Position numbers and translations under genes: made by a program. A DNA stretch of 64,000 bases from Arenicola marina (lineage: Eukaryota > Annelida > Polychaeta > Arenicolidae). Positions 1 through 15,000 of the stretch are shown piece after piece (position 1 is the stretch's first letter; each line of letters starts with the position of its first letter). Where the stretch lies: assembly GCA_964019135.1 (NCBI GenBank), contig OZ025249.1, forward strand, positions 33,307,759-33,371,758, given 5' to 3'. The notes under the pieces were generated by a model. It saw only the letters and a list, made by a program, of their open reading frames with translations, had not been told where the DNA came from and searched no databases.

Positions 1-3000
1 ACAAGGGGCAGGGAGAGCCGTCATGTACCATCACCTTGACAGACCAGCTGAGTTGGTGGGTCAAAGTTGGGTATTAGATACCGTAACTTCATCTAAAGCA
101 TTTGAAATAGAGTTAATTATTCCATCCGCGCCCATACATAACGGTCAGTATGCCGGTGATAACTTTTCAATAAACCATGTTTGTAACAGCGACAAACTTC
201 TAAAAGTAGAATCCTGGAAGTAAAAATAACATTTCTATAATACAAACTACGAACCTGCACGATGCACCAATTATAGCCGATTTTGTGTCATGAACATAAA
301 TTCAAAACACAAATTGAGATGCACTGCCAAATGTCTTACAATATAAAGGTATGTGTTTAGTATAGTATGCCGTATGTCATCTGGAGCTTCTCACACCCCC
401 GTTACGTACACGTAAAGTTATATAGCTCAAAGAACATTGTAAGGGGTGCTGGGAGAGGGGGGGGGGTGCCTAACGATGTATAGAAGACGTCTGCACTTTA
501 CACATAAAGCATAATCATCATAGTGACAGAGAAGTCTCTTGAGAGCGGAATGCTATGTTGCATATCACCAAGACTCTCCTATATAATAACTTATTATTAA
601 TATATAATTTACTGAACTAAAACTATAACGCTGCAACTAACTAATTGAAGAAACACATGAAACATTTCTCACATATGCTATATCTATGACAGGTCATGGA
701 GCGTAAAAGGAACATGGAACTAGCAAACGAAGTGAAAAGAAATTGTGGTAATAATTTAAGACCTGCCACCTTTTAATTCTTTTCTACAGACCTAGCACAC
801 TGTTCGAAACGAAGCTATGGTATACGAGGAGGCCACGCCTGCACATCAATGACAAACACTCGACGCTGGCAAGTAGCTCCTACCATTAACTACGTTCTTC
901 CAAGGGATTCCGTCTAAATAAATAGAAGGTAGGCAAAGAAATCCTACAATGAAGAAAACGACGAAGTGTGCGACTTCATTTAGACACGTGGTGATCGCGG
1001 TATAACTATAGGGCGGCCAGGGTAGCTGTCTCACGGACCTCGGGCGCTGACTAAACAGCAACTATAGGGCGGCCAGGGTAGCTGTCTCACGGACCTCGGG
1101 CGCTGACTATATAGTGCATTGGAGGATATCTAACCCCGATTGACTTAAAAAATAAACCTGAATTCATTCAAATGAAACATGACGCACATCCGTCCCATAA
1201 TTCATTGACACCTGAGCATGAGCTCTGGTTGGATCTTGGCACCGGAAGTGCGTCAAGATGTTTGAACTGGAGTGAATTTGGGCGAGCTATATACTATATA
1301 TATATATGAAGGCCCAATAGTCAGCGCGCGAATGGACCAATCAGAGACGCGGGGCTGCCGGAAGTAGCGGATAAAATAGAGATCTGCCGGAAGTGGTGTC
1401 ACGGGGATGTGCACGGTACATAGCGAAGGGTGCGAAGAGGGGTGACGACAGTGTTACCTCGTGTCCTATGGCGACACCAGAAAGAGGGCAGAAAAGGAAA
1501 TTACGTCATTATCATAACGTCATCAGATGTGTAGTTATAGCTAGCGTGCGATTACCGATCAGAGACCAGGACAAAGTAGGGGAGGCTCAGCCCACAGTAA
1601 TAAACTGTCAAGCGATTGAAGGTGCAACCCTGACCCTTGTACTGAGACACAAAAGGGGTTTAAAACAGCTACCATGTCATTTCATTGCTGTACTGGTGAG
1701 TGCATACACATGTGGTACACTGGTTTATGGAAGCTGCAATGGTAGTGAGAACTACCATTAAGTGAGAACTACCGCTGCAGACTCTCAGAGTCGTAAGAGT
1801 GATACAACAGTTAACATAGTTTAATTAAGTCAATACCATTGTCTACTTGAGGCTTATATTGTGTAGGTCTGCACTGGACGCTGGGTATGTCCTCATTTCT
1901 ATAGATTTCACATGCATTTAACATAACTCAACCAAATCAAGTAATTAAAGACAATTACTTGGAACTTCAGCACCGCAAAGAACCATGCAAACTTTAACTG
2001 GCATCCATTATCAACCAAGAGCAATCGACCTTTCCAAAGACAACCAGGTAGAACTCCACTCTGGGTTTGGATTGTAAAGTTCCGTTCGGGCTTTGACACT
2101 CGCAAGCATACATACACAACACAAACAAACCGTGCAAATTCAAAAGTTATCATAACTAATTTCAGGGAAAATCCAAAACACATACTTGTATACAACTACA
2201 CGATTATTGCCCCCCCCCTACCCCCCTTACATTGACTAGCTATCAGAGCCGTCAATAAATAAGTTCAGACCTACATCCCGAAGATCACATTTCTCTAAAA
2301 CTGTCTTTCCCGCATGTGTTTTTATCCGTAAAGCCCACTCTTGTCGTTTTGAGATTCTGATTCTGATTCCTGATTTATGCTATGTTGACGATTCCCAAAA
2401 CATGCACGCTATACCGTACCTTACAGTACACGAATAACTATCATAATGTATTATAACACAATCATTCTGGAAGCCGCTGCAGACTGAGAAACAATACAGA
2501 GGGGCGCCACAGACACACTCCATATTGTCCCAATGACTGGTGTTACCATGATCAAACACCCGCCACCGGTAAGTACCCAACTAGAAGCCGTGGGTCCAGA
2601 GCCAGCACGTGTCACACAGAGCCACTCACCCAGCAGCGCAAAGCAGATATTAGACTGAGCTAGTCAGGCATTGTGTGAGTAGGGAGCAGTCGTTACCTGG
2701 GGTAGTGGAGCACCTCGCTGTAACGGGTTACACCATCAACGTTCAGAATTGGCATTGATTTAACCAAATATAAGGGCCACATAATTATATTTCAATGGGA
2801 CATCACGAAGTGTAGTTGTTTATAATAATAATAACATAATGAAACCGATTCCAAGCGGGGTAAAAGTAACCGGACATAAACCAAGACTTACGTGACATTA
2901 CATTGAATTACGATAAAAGAAATGGCCTTAAATATCGTGAAAATGTAGAAATGAACAGAACTCATTGCCCCATGGTGTGTGTACATGCGTTCAATCAATA

Positions 3001-6000
3001 CAGGAATACGAATTCACATGATCACAATACCATGTTATTACAAATTAAGAACTTAGAAAGCGGTTGTAAGGTAGGAAGTCATCAGTAATCTGAATTTTTG
3101 GGTCACTTGTTCTCATTAGGTCAGAGCCAGTGTTAAATGGATGTGAATCCCGAATTATAAGCTGCATGTTAACTGCATGATATCACAATTAGCATTAAAC
3201 ACTATATTATGAGCGCTAAATGATTGGGCTGTATTTCAGTACTTCAGTACCGATATCCAACTGTGGTTTCAAGCCATTAAGATAGTGCTTCTAATCAAGA
3301 TGGGGATTTCGCTCGGATAATTCCAAACCGGAACTGACGTCATCAGATCAGTGCGCATGGGCACGGCGTGGGCGTGGACCGCGAGACAACGTGAGACTAC
3401 ATGACATAGACGAGAGCAGAACTCTGGTACTCGGCACTCACTTGGTGTCGGCGGTGTAGGGTTCGAAGACATAGGGCTCTGGTTGGTAGGTGGTGGCTGT
3501 TGGGGCGTGAAGACGCTTGACGTACTCGGCGTACTGGGACCCCGGCTCGTACAGCTGACTGCTCTCACACAGCGCCTGGAACTGTCCACACACAGGGGTA
3601 CGTCACTACAGGTGGGTGGGTGTCGGGTGGGGGGGGGGGGCGTGGAGACGCTTGACGTACTCGGCGTACTGGGACCCCGGCTCGTACAGCTGACTGCTCT
3701 CACACAGCGCCTGGAACTGTCCACACACAGGGGTACGTCACTACAGGTGGGTGGGTGGGTGGGGGGGGGGGGCGTGGAGACGCTTGACGTACTCGGCGTA
3801 CTGGGACCCCGGCTCGTACAGCTGACTGCTCTCACACAGCGCCTGGAACTGTCCACACACAGGGGTACGTCACTACAGGTGGGTGGGTGGGTGGGGGGGG
3901 GGCGTGGAGACGCTTGACGTACTCGGCGTACTGGGACCCCGGCTCGTACAGCTGACTGCTCTCACACAGCGCCTGGAACTGTCCACACACAGGGGTACGT
4001 CACTACAGGTGGGTGGGTGGGGGGGGGGGGGGGCGTGGAGACGCTTGACGTACTCGGCGTACTGGGACCCCGGCTCGTACAGCTGACTGCTCTCACACAG
4101 CGCCTAGAACTGTCCACACACAGGGGTACGTCACTACAGGTGGGTGGGTGTCGGGGGGGGGGGGGGGGGGGAGGGCGTGGAGACGCTTGACGTCCTCGGC
4201 GTACTGGGACCCCGGCTCGTACAGCTGACTGCTCTCACACAGCGCCTAGAACTGTCCACACACAGGGGTACGTCACTACAGGTGGGTGGGTGGGTGGGGG
4301 GGTGGAGACGCTTGACGTACTCGGCGTACTGGGACCCCGGCTCGTACAGCTGACTGCTCTCACACAGCGCCTAGAACTGTCCACACACAGGGGTACGTCA
4401 CTACAGGTGGGTGGGTGGGGGGGGGGGCGTGGAGACGCCTGACGTACTCGGCGTACTGGGACCCCGGCTCGTACAGCTGACTGCTCTCACACAGCGCCTG
4501 GAACTGTCCACACACAGGGGCACACAGATGCTCAATGGATATTGGACCCAGTCTACCTGGTTACATGCCTCTTTAGCCACAAACAGGGTATTGTGTATTT
4601 AAGCGACCATATATATCATACATACACAATGAGACGGGTTAGATTGCAACTCGTAATGAGAGTATACTTCCAACTTTATAAGGCAGTTTAAAAGCAATAC
4701 AATATACTTTGTACACGGACAGATATATCGATCAGAACAACACAAGGCTCACCTTAACAAATGTTGGGCTAACTTGAGAACCATGCATCAAATATTTGAC
4801 ATGGACCTTATTTTTCGCATTTTTGAGAACTTAAAAACGAAGTATAATTACGAAGTACACTGATTGATAGACTGATTATGTTGTGTCCCAGGCAGCGAAA
4901 TCTTTTCGATAACGTGACATGGACAAACTTACGGCCAACCATCAAAACCTAAAAGCAGAACATACAGTTTGGTGATTGTTATTCCATTGATTACCCAGCG
5001 ATAGTCTCGCCATGGAGGCTTGAGCCACTAACCTGTGCCGGTGTGGGGGCCGAGGCCGTGTGCAGCAGCTGGAAGTACCCCACCGTCACCTACAAACATA
5101 CATAGCGGGGTGTGAGTTATGACCAGCACAGCACTGTTCCTTGATGCCGGAGATACCCATTCACCGATGTGTGCACATGCCGGGCCAAGACAGTTATCGG
5201 AGTACTCTCACAGCTGGGGTTAAACACGCAATATATACAGAGGCGGCCAGGCAAGTTGTCTTCGTGGTGTAAGCGAAACTATCCAAATCGCTCCGTCTAA
5301 AGCTACTGTTACCACAATCTATTCTCTCGCTTCCATCGCAAAGTAGATTCTCTCAAAATTTAAGCCATGGATTTTGTGCCGAAGTCACACCGGTCAACAA
5401 TTAGATCCACATATGCAGTGTACAAAATTAAAATTCGAAATCTACTTACGTTTCGCATGACTTCGTCACTGTGATAAATAAGTTCCCGTGTTTGGCATAA
5501 TGTGTCCCCCTGGTGGAAAGACAACAACCAGTGCTATTAATATATCATATCGATCAGTAAAACAAGGATCCACCATAGAAATGCACACGTCACACCAAAC
5601 ACGTGGCACGTTCATTCGTGCATCCATCACAATGCATTAAGAATATCAAGCCGACATGACCACCCATTACAACAGGAATAAAACATTTTGAAGGTACGTA
5701 CCCCATTCAGGGTCTCAAGTGCCACTCTCACCACTAGTGACATTGACCTACTGACCCACATCGTGTCCCATGACCCGCTCCAGGGCCTGGTGTCTGTGGT
5801 TGGCGTCGGTCACACAAGCCTTGTAACCAGTGCCACTCTCACCACTAGTGACCTTGACCTACTGACCTACCGTGAACTTAGTTTACACATATTTTATTGG
5901 CAATCGGAAAACAGGCACACTGCCTATGTGAATTCCTCTTGCTCACACTACCGTGACCTTGACCTACTGACCCGCATAGTGTCCCATGACTCACCTTGAC

Positions 6001-9000
6001 CCGCTCCAGAGCCTGGTGTCTGTGGTTGGCGTCGGCCACACACGCCTTGTAACCAGTGCCACTCCCCCCCGCTTGTGACCTTGACCTACGGACCCACATA
6101 GTTACCCTGACCTACTGACCCACATGGTGACCTTGACCGACTGACCCGAATGGTGTCCCATAACCCACCTTGACCCGCTCCAGGGCCTGGTGTCTGTGGT
6201 TGGCGTCGGCCACACACGCCTTGTAACCAGTCTCCGCCTCCGCCGCCTGGTGACAACAACAAGAACGACATAAACATAACAGACATTTGGGATGTGACGC
6301 CGACATGATGGTTCGTCTGGCACAATAGTCCCGCCTCTTGGTATGCTATTAGGGAACACTGGTCTAGAACTGGCGTGCATCAGACTGGTGACGGTATCAA
6401 CCATGGCCTGAACATTAAACCGGACTGCATAACTCCGTCACCATATCACATTCACACATGGCAACAGGTGCGCAATGAACACGAATACAGGCCAATTATT
6501 TTGTCTTTCCGAATATTATCAACAATAGATTCACCACAAATAACGGATGAACCCCAGGTAGATCCCCATATCGGCTGCTTTCTGCCACCGTGACTGTGAC
6601 CAGTCGGCCACTGTGTCCACTGTGTGACCACTGTGACTGTGACCAGTCGGTCCCTGTGACTGACCAGTCGGCCACTGACTGTGTGACCACTGTGACTGTG
6701 ACTGACCCTGGTGAGCGCGTCGTCCTCCAGCTTGCGCTTCTTCTCCGCCTTGGCGGCCTGTCCGGCCGAGCTCTGGGCCAGACTGTCGGTCTCGGCGCGC
6801 TGGGCTGCTTCCTTGGCCTTCTCAAACTCCTGCTGCCGTGTGATGTACAGCGCCTTCGCCTTGCGCAGGTTGCTCACTGACTCGTGCTGGAGGGGAGAGG
6901 CAAGGGTAATACATGAGCCGTGCTATATGCCACTTGCTAAAGAAAGAAGCATTAAAGATAAAAGCGGCTATTCTCGAGCCAAATGCGAATCACCCGTTGT
7001 AACGTTGGTTGGTGACATATAATTGTTTTATTGCATGATGTACCAGAGGTACAATAAAAATACAAAAAAATGAATTGCATGAAAAATTCAGTGTCAACTC
7101 AATTCATTTCTTTTCAGTGTGCTTTTAATGAGAAAAATGACCAATATTCAAAATGTGTCAAAAAAAAATCAATAGCATTACATAACTAAATCCCTCCTGT
7201 CTAAATACCAACGGTGACCTATGGATTTTTTTCCATCAATGCAACCTTAGGGGCCTATTCTGACACATTGTTGACTATGAAATCAATATCAGTGGTAGAA
7301 GTGAATAACCGCTTTTATCTTTAAGAAAACGCTCCGAAGACCATTTCTACTGCCCCATTGACAACCGCCACCCCCTGATATCCCACCACACTAACAACAA
7401 CACTACCCCTACTACCAGCCCCCCACTGACCACTACCCCTGACCTCCCTCCCCACCCTCCCCCCGACTGACCACCCCCCACTCACAACCCTCCCCCCCCC
7501 AGACTGACAACTCCTCTCACTCACAACCCCCCCCCCCCGACTGAACACTCCCCTCACTCACAACCCCTCCACCCCCGATTGACAACTCCCCTCACCCACA
7601 ACTCCCCCCCCCTCCTCACCATCCTCCGCAGCTCCCTGGTCCAGGCGTCCTTCAGCGCTTTCCGCTCCTTCTCGTGTTCCGCTCTCCGCTGACTGAGCGG
7701 CTGGAAGGACAACAGACATTGACTTCTGTCGTGATGGGAACAGAGACCAAACCTATACATTCCTGTTGCTGCTTCATTAAAATGTAGCGAAATACACAAT
7801 TTAAAATGGGACGGAACTGTCGGCCGCGTTAGAGAAAGAAGACTATACGTTATATTAGCAGGAGGTTATCTCACTACACTTATCAGAGAAGGCACCACGA
7901 CCTCTGCATATTAAATGTGCTGACCTCCATAAACTTTTGGTTCTGTATGAGCGTCAAGGTTGCCTGGCAAGTCCTGGCGAATTCTGAATCCTGGTCAAAG
8001 GCCGTGCAGTAAATAGACTGCATGGGTAAGTAGGTCTGCAAGTATCAGGACAGAAAACACATTGAGAAACCCGTACTCGTTATCATACACAAACAGTAGG
8101 TCTGCAAGTATCAGAAAATAAAACACATGGAGAACACGAACTTACATCCAGATTACGCAACTTTTCCGTTGCATAGATGACAATATTGCATGTTTAAGTG
8201 TCCCCAAAATATGTTGTCATGCGACGACGCACTCTTGACATCTGGCAAAGACCAAAATAATACCCAGAATGCAGTGGCGCCTCACAGCGGAATAATACGA
8301 ACTATGATTTGCGAAGTCGTCTAAACCCTGCACGCAACGTAATGGTTGCTAAGCGACGGAGAGAATGCTCACCGTGTGCACACATCGCTACAACGGTGAT
8401 AACTTATATAGACGTACCACAATTCGAGCGGACTGAATAGAAACCCGCTCACTTACCTCTTCTCGTATGATGTTTTTGACACCGTTGGCAAGCTTTGAAA
8501 TACTCTTGGCATATTCTGTTTCTGAAAGAATCAAACAAACAAAAAGCGGTCAGGAACATGTAAACAACATAATGGCCTGTTACAATGAATAGTGTTGATA
8601 TAAAATGTTCGTTCTCATTGGGTACGCTGCCTACCAAGTTGTGATTAGATGCATTGAGAGATAAATGCTTGTTTTAGGCCAACCTTGTGCACACACGGGG
8701 GCATGAGCTTCCCGCAGCCAAGGAAATTAAAAGGTCGTGAAACAATCTCCCCGATATTCCGATATGATCGAGGATGAAATCATGTGGTCTGCTGGTTTGA
8801 TGGAGCTCGATGCTTCCCCCACCCCCCCTCCCCCGAGACGTGGCCTGTGGACTGACCAAGTGTTGCTCTCCTCTCCACGTAGTTGATGATCTCCTTGGCG
8901 TACTTGGCCCAGACCTTGGCTCGCTGGAGGGCCATCTCCACCCCGGCCTCCTGCCGCATCAGGCTGTCGTCCAGCTTCTCCCCAGTCAACACCTCTGCAA

Positions 9001-12000
9001 AGACCGAAACAAAGCAAACTGCCGATAACTCATCTGCATGTACCGAAACAAAGAAAAGTGTCGATAACTCATCTGAAAGTACCGAAACAAAGATAACCAT
9101 TTCCCGCTATTTGGATCCTTTACACGATAAACCTTACATACAAATCATACTCGATGACTAACTTTATCACGACATTATTAGTCATCACCACGCTATATCA
9201 TTGTACCATGTTTGTGATCTGATATGATACAGTATGAACCTTATTCATCATCACCCATTATCTCATGCAAACTAACTATAAAAACACGCGGCTATTGTTC
9301 CAGCGTCATACAGTAACCAGCCGGATCCCTTGCTACCTGAAGCATAACGATTCGCGGTCTTGGGGTCTATATTGACAGTGACCTGACAACACTGGGCTTC
9401 CTACCGATACCGCTACACGCCGCGTCTGTGTTGAACCTCGTATACCCTTCCAATACCCACTGCCAAGTATTTCACTTTCACCGCTAAACGCCGCGTCTGG
9501 GTTGAACCTCGTGTACCCTTCCAATACCCACTGCCAAGTATTTCACTTTCACCGCTGAACGCAGCGTCGGTGTTGAATCTCGTATACCCTTCCAATACCC
9601 ACTGCCAAGTATCTCACTTTCACCGCTAAACGCCGCGTCTGTGTTGAACCTCGTATACCCTTCCAATACCCACTGCCAAGTATTTCACTTTCACCGCTAA
9701 ACGCCGCGTCTGTGTTGAACCTCGTATACCCTTCCAATACCCACTGCCAAGTATTTCACTTTCACCGCTGAACGCAGCGTCTGTGTTGAATCTCGTATAC
9801 CCTTCCAATACCCACTGCCCAGTATTTTACTTTCACCGCTAAACGCCGCGTCTGTGTTGAACCTCGTATACCCTTCTAATACCCACTGCCAAGTATTTCA
9901 CTTTCACCGCTAAACGCCGCGTCTGTGTTGAAACTCGTATACCCTTCCAATACCCACTGCCCAGTATTTCACTTTCACCGCTAAACGCCGCGTCTGTGTT
10001 GTCCCTCGTATACCCTTCCAATACCCACCGCCAAGTATTTCACTTTCACCGCTAAACGCCGCGTCTGTGTTGTCCCTCGTATACCCTTCCAATACCCACC
10101 GCCAAGTATTTCACTTTCACCGCTAAACGCCGCGTCTGTCTTGAACCTCGTATACCCTTCCAATACCCACCGCCAAGTATTTCACTTTCACCGCTAAACG
10201 CCGCGTCTGTGTTGAACCTCGTATACCCTTCCAATACCCACTGCCAAGTATTTCACTTTCACCGCTAAACGCCGCGTCTGTGTTGAACCTCGTATACCCT
10301 TCCAATACCCACTGCCAAGTATTTCACTTTCACCGCTGAACGCCGCGTCTGTGTTGAACCTCGTATACCCTTCCAATACCCACTGCCAAGTATTTCACTT
10401 TCACCGCTAAACGCCGCGTCTGTGTTGAACCTCGTATACCCTTCCAATACCCACCGCCAAGTATTTCACTTTCACCGCTAAACGCCGCGTCTGTGTTGAA
10501 CCTCGTATACCCTTCCAATACCCACCGCCAAGTATTTCACTTTCACCGCTAAACGCCGCGTCTGTGTTGAACCTCGTATACCCTTCCAATACCCACTGCC
10601 AAGCATTTCACTTTCACCGCTAAACGCCGCGTCTGTCTTGAATCTCGTATACCCTTCCAATACCCACTGCCCAGTATTTTACTTTCACCGCTAAACGCCG
10701 CGTCTGTGTTGAACCTCGTATACCCTTCTAATACCCACTGCCAAGTATTTCACTGAATACTGACTACCACGTCCTGCAGCGTAGACACCAATGGTGTTCG
10801 AGGACACTTTGGCGCCCACACAGGTATAATGAGATAAGGGATATATATATATATGCCCCACCAGTAGCCACCTTACAGAGTACTTCTGTGAGCACGACTT
10901 GACTCATAGCTCACGGGGCGAAGGTTTACAAAAAAAGTGAATAATTGAGAGCCTAATTTCCATAGGATGAGGCCTATCATGTGGGTGATTGTATGAATCA
11001 GAATAGCAACATGACACGCCGGGATCGGTTAGGGGTGTGCCACGACATAGGCATTCCGTGGCACAATGCATACTGACCGTAATCCCTTTTCTCCGGCGAG
11101 TCGGATTGACCGTCTAATACTGAGTCGGTGGCCAGGTTGTCGTACGACTGCAATGTACACCCGAGTACCGCTTGTACAAGATACACCGGTATGTGACGTC
11201 AAATCATAGTATACATAAGATACTAGGGAAGAATGTGTAGTGTGTATATACATGTATAACCTAAGTGACTATGTGTGTACAATTAGAAAACATATAGTAT
11301 AGTATAGTGGGTACGATATGTCCAAGGCATTGAATTTACGACATGGCAATGTAATATAAAAACTGGATTATTATGTAGGTTATTTGCTCCGCATCAATTA
11401 TATATAGAATACATAACAATCCAGAGACAGACGTATAACATATGTATGACAATCCTGCGACCAATGTATAGTGTATATATAACATGGCTTACGATTATAT
11501 CGGGACAATATATCTAGTTGCAGCGATACTTTTTGAAGACAATATAGCCTTCTGACGCGTATTACCACTCGCTGCACTGTGGAAGCGAAGGTCCCGTTAC
11601 CACACCTAACTAACTGAATGCTGAGTATGAATATAGCGTGATATAATTGGTGACACCAATAGGCTAATATAGGGCTCACAGTCCGAGAAAAATATCATCA
11701 ATGTGTCGGATATTTAAGTAGCATAGAAAACACTGTCCCCATTTCGTGGAAAGTCTCTGGCCAGACGCGAAACAGGGACTTGTTGTTACGGATAGCTCAG
11801 CAATCTCAGCTTACCTTAGTTTTTCCAATACTGGGGAAGTTGTCGATATCACCCATCAAGAAGTCAGACACACTGAAAAGTTTGTGGAAAAGCAAACCTG
11901 TAACATGGTCCAGTAACAGATTTCGCGGCACACTTAGATACTGAGGGATAGTAATTAAAGGTGTATATACAACTTTGGCTTATCACAATACCGACTCATA

Positions 12001-15000
12001 TATTGGATGTAAGGTTCGTCATAATATGCACATTATGGACATCAGGAATTCTCGATGCACTTAATGTGTAAAAGCTGACAGATTGCAAGTACGTAACCAT
12101 GAATACCAGTAACACTCGATTTCAAGTCAGTTTAAACATTCGATGTGACGTCATTCTATTGTTACCAGTGTTCATTCTTATCTACGACTCAACTATTAGT
12201 TAATGAGTAAACTAGAGATTGAATTATTCAATTGGTGGCTCTCCTAATAATGACTTTTGATTTGAAAACCAATAAATAAATACATTCAAATGTACTGTTT
12301 GACAGTAATCTTTGACTATGTCTTATTCCATCTCTGATGGTTTATAGGAATTTGACTAGATGTATTTAAGTTGACTAGCCTAACATGTTTTGATTATATA
12401 TATTGTTAAACAAGTCTTTTAAATGTATTGCGCGGTAGTATTAATCCTTGTTTGTTGGAAGTCAACACACTTCAACAGAGCGTGCGCCATTGTCAGGGGT
12501 TCCGGACAGGGAACACATCCCAGAGGGGGTCCCCTTTGAGTAGATAGCAATGATCTTGGAAGGTTTTAAGAAGGAGAAAACACATTGTTGATTGATTTCG
12601 GTGTTCAGTATTCTGAACAACGGATCAATACTTTTCCGTGTTTTCTCCTAGCGGATAGGTGGTCCCCCCGTTGGTTGGCACCGCATTGCGGAAGGAGTCA
12701 GCGGCACACGCCACCACTTGATGCCTGCTAAGCCACAGACCCTGGATCACGTGCACGTCAACACTTACACGTTCCAATCACCACCCACAATCAACAGCAA
12801 AACCCACCGATTGAATCAACCAAGGTCTACATAAACCTGGAGTGTACAATTAAACAAGATCTACATAACAAGTTTCGCATTGGTATGTGGCATTTTTGGG
12901 TTGTAGAGTGCATGGATCGTCAAGAATTCTCGCGTGTCGAGAACGCGGCATTACGTTGACACCTGTCCTTATGATGAGGGATTGGCCACTCCAGAGACCG
13001 AAGTGTCCATGTCACTAAGGAGAACCGAGGTCTAGAGGTCATTCTCTAAGGACGCCATGATTATTGATCTGAGTGAAGTGCTCCTTCACACACACACAGA
13101 CAGACGCCCATTCCAAGGGTAATCAAGGGCACTGTCTACAGCCACACGTGGTCTGAGCTCCGTCACACACATGAGACAACCTGACGATATTCCACTGAGA
13201 TAACGCTAAAGAGGACACCACAATAATAACCGACGTACGACTCTCCATGTTATACTCAGTGAGGATGACACTACAGTAATAACCCACGTAATTTTCTCAT
13301 GTAATACTGAGTGGGGATCACACTACAGTAATAACCCATGTAACACTCAGTGAGGACGACACTACAGTAATAACCCACGTAATTTTCTCATGTAATACTG
13401 AGTGGGGATCACACTACAGTAATAACCCATGTAATACTCAGTGAGGACGACACTACAGTAATAACCCACGTAATTTTCTCATGTAATACTGAGTGGGGAT
13501 CACACTACAGTAATAACCCATGTAATATTCAGTGAGGATGACACTACAGTAATAACCCACGTAATTTTCTCATGTAATACTGAGTGGGGATGTCACTACA
13601 GTAATAGCCCATGTAATACTCAGTGAGGACGACACTACAGTAATAACCCACGTAATTTTCTCATGTAATACTGAGTGGGGATCACACTACAGTAATAACC
13701 CACGTAATACTCAGTGAGGATAACACTACAATAATAACCCACGTAATTTTCTCATGTAATACTGAGTGGGGATCACACTACAGTAATAACCCATGTAATA
13801 CTCAGTGAGGAGGACACTACAGTAATAACCCACGTAATTTTCTCATGCAATACTGAGTGGGGATCACACTACAGTAATAACCCACGTAATACTCAGTGAC
13901 GACGACACTACAGTAATAACCCACGTAATTTTCTCATGTAATACTGAGTGGGGATCACACTACAGTAATAACCCACGTAATACTCAGTGAGGACGACACT
14001 TCAGTAATAACCCACGTAATTTTCTCATGTAATACTGAGTGGGGATCACACTACAGTAATAACCCACGTAATACTCAGTGACGACGACACTACAGTAATA
14101 ACCCACGTAATTTTCTCATGTAATACTGAGTGGGGATCACACTACAGTAATAACCCACGTAATACTCAGTGAGGACGACACTACAGTAATAACCCACGTA
14201 ATTTTCTCATGTAATACTCAGTGAGGACGACACTACAGTAATAACCCATGTAATACTCAGTGAGGATGACACTACAGTAATAACCTACGTAATTTTCTCA
14301 TGTAATACTCAGTGAGGACGACACTACAGTAATAACCCATGTAATATTCAGTGAGGATGACACTACAGTAATAACCCACGTAATTTTCTCATGTAATAAT
14401 CAGTGAGGACGACACTACAGTAATAACCCATGTAATACTCAGTGAGGATGACACTACAGTAATAACCCACGTAATTTTCTCATGTAATACTGAGTGGGGA
14501 TGTCACTACAGTAATAGCCCACGTATTACTCAGTGAGGACGACACTACAGTAATAACCCACGTAATTATCTCATGTAATACTGAGTGGGGATGTCACTAC
14601 AGTAATAGCCCATGTAATACTCAGTGAGGATGACACTACAGTAATAACCCACGTAATTTTCTCATGTAATACTGAGTGGGGATGTCACTACAGTAATAAC
14701 CCACGTAATTTTCTCATGTAATACTGAGTGGGGATCACACTACAGTAATAGCTCACGTATTACTCAGTGAGGATGCCCCTACATGAGCAGGACTCACCTG
14801 CTGCTGAAGGCGATGGACAACTGGTCGACGATGAAGAGCAGGTTGCCGGAGTCCTGTCCCACTTCCTCATACCTGGAACCTAAAACCCCGAAAACCGGGT
14901 TAATAGCCATTATAAATGTCATAAAACCAACGACATAGTAAAAGGATTATTTCAATTCTGCGATGGGGCACGAGTCATTTTGGCATTAGCTCCATAAATC

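Noticed and set aside
2380-2660. Donor-like GTGAGTGG on the minus strand near 2,630 as a next RhoGAP exon
   Set aside because: The only compatible exon is nine codons (LISALRCW-like) with no resemblance to the C1 region.
3269-4602. Pro/Ser-rich and Gly/Val-rich ORFs of 60-195 residues on both strands
   Set aside because: They are other frames of the exon-15 repeat array.
9333-10660. Series of 60-residue minus-strand ORFs starting MEGYTRFNTDAAF
   Set aside because: Shadows of the 71-bp minisatellite; each overlaps the next in another frame.
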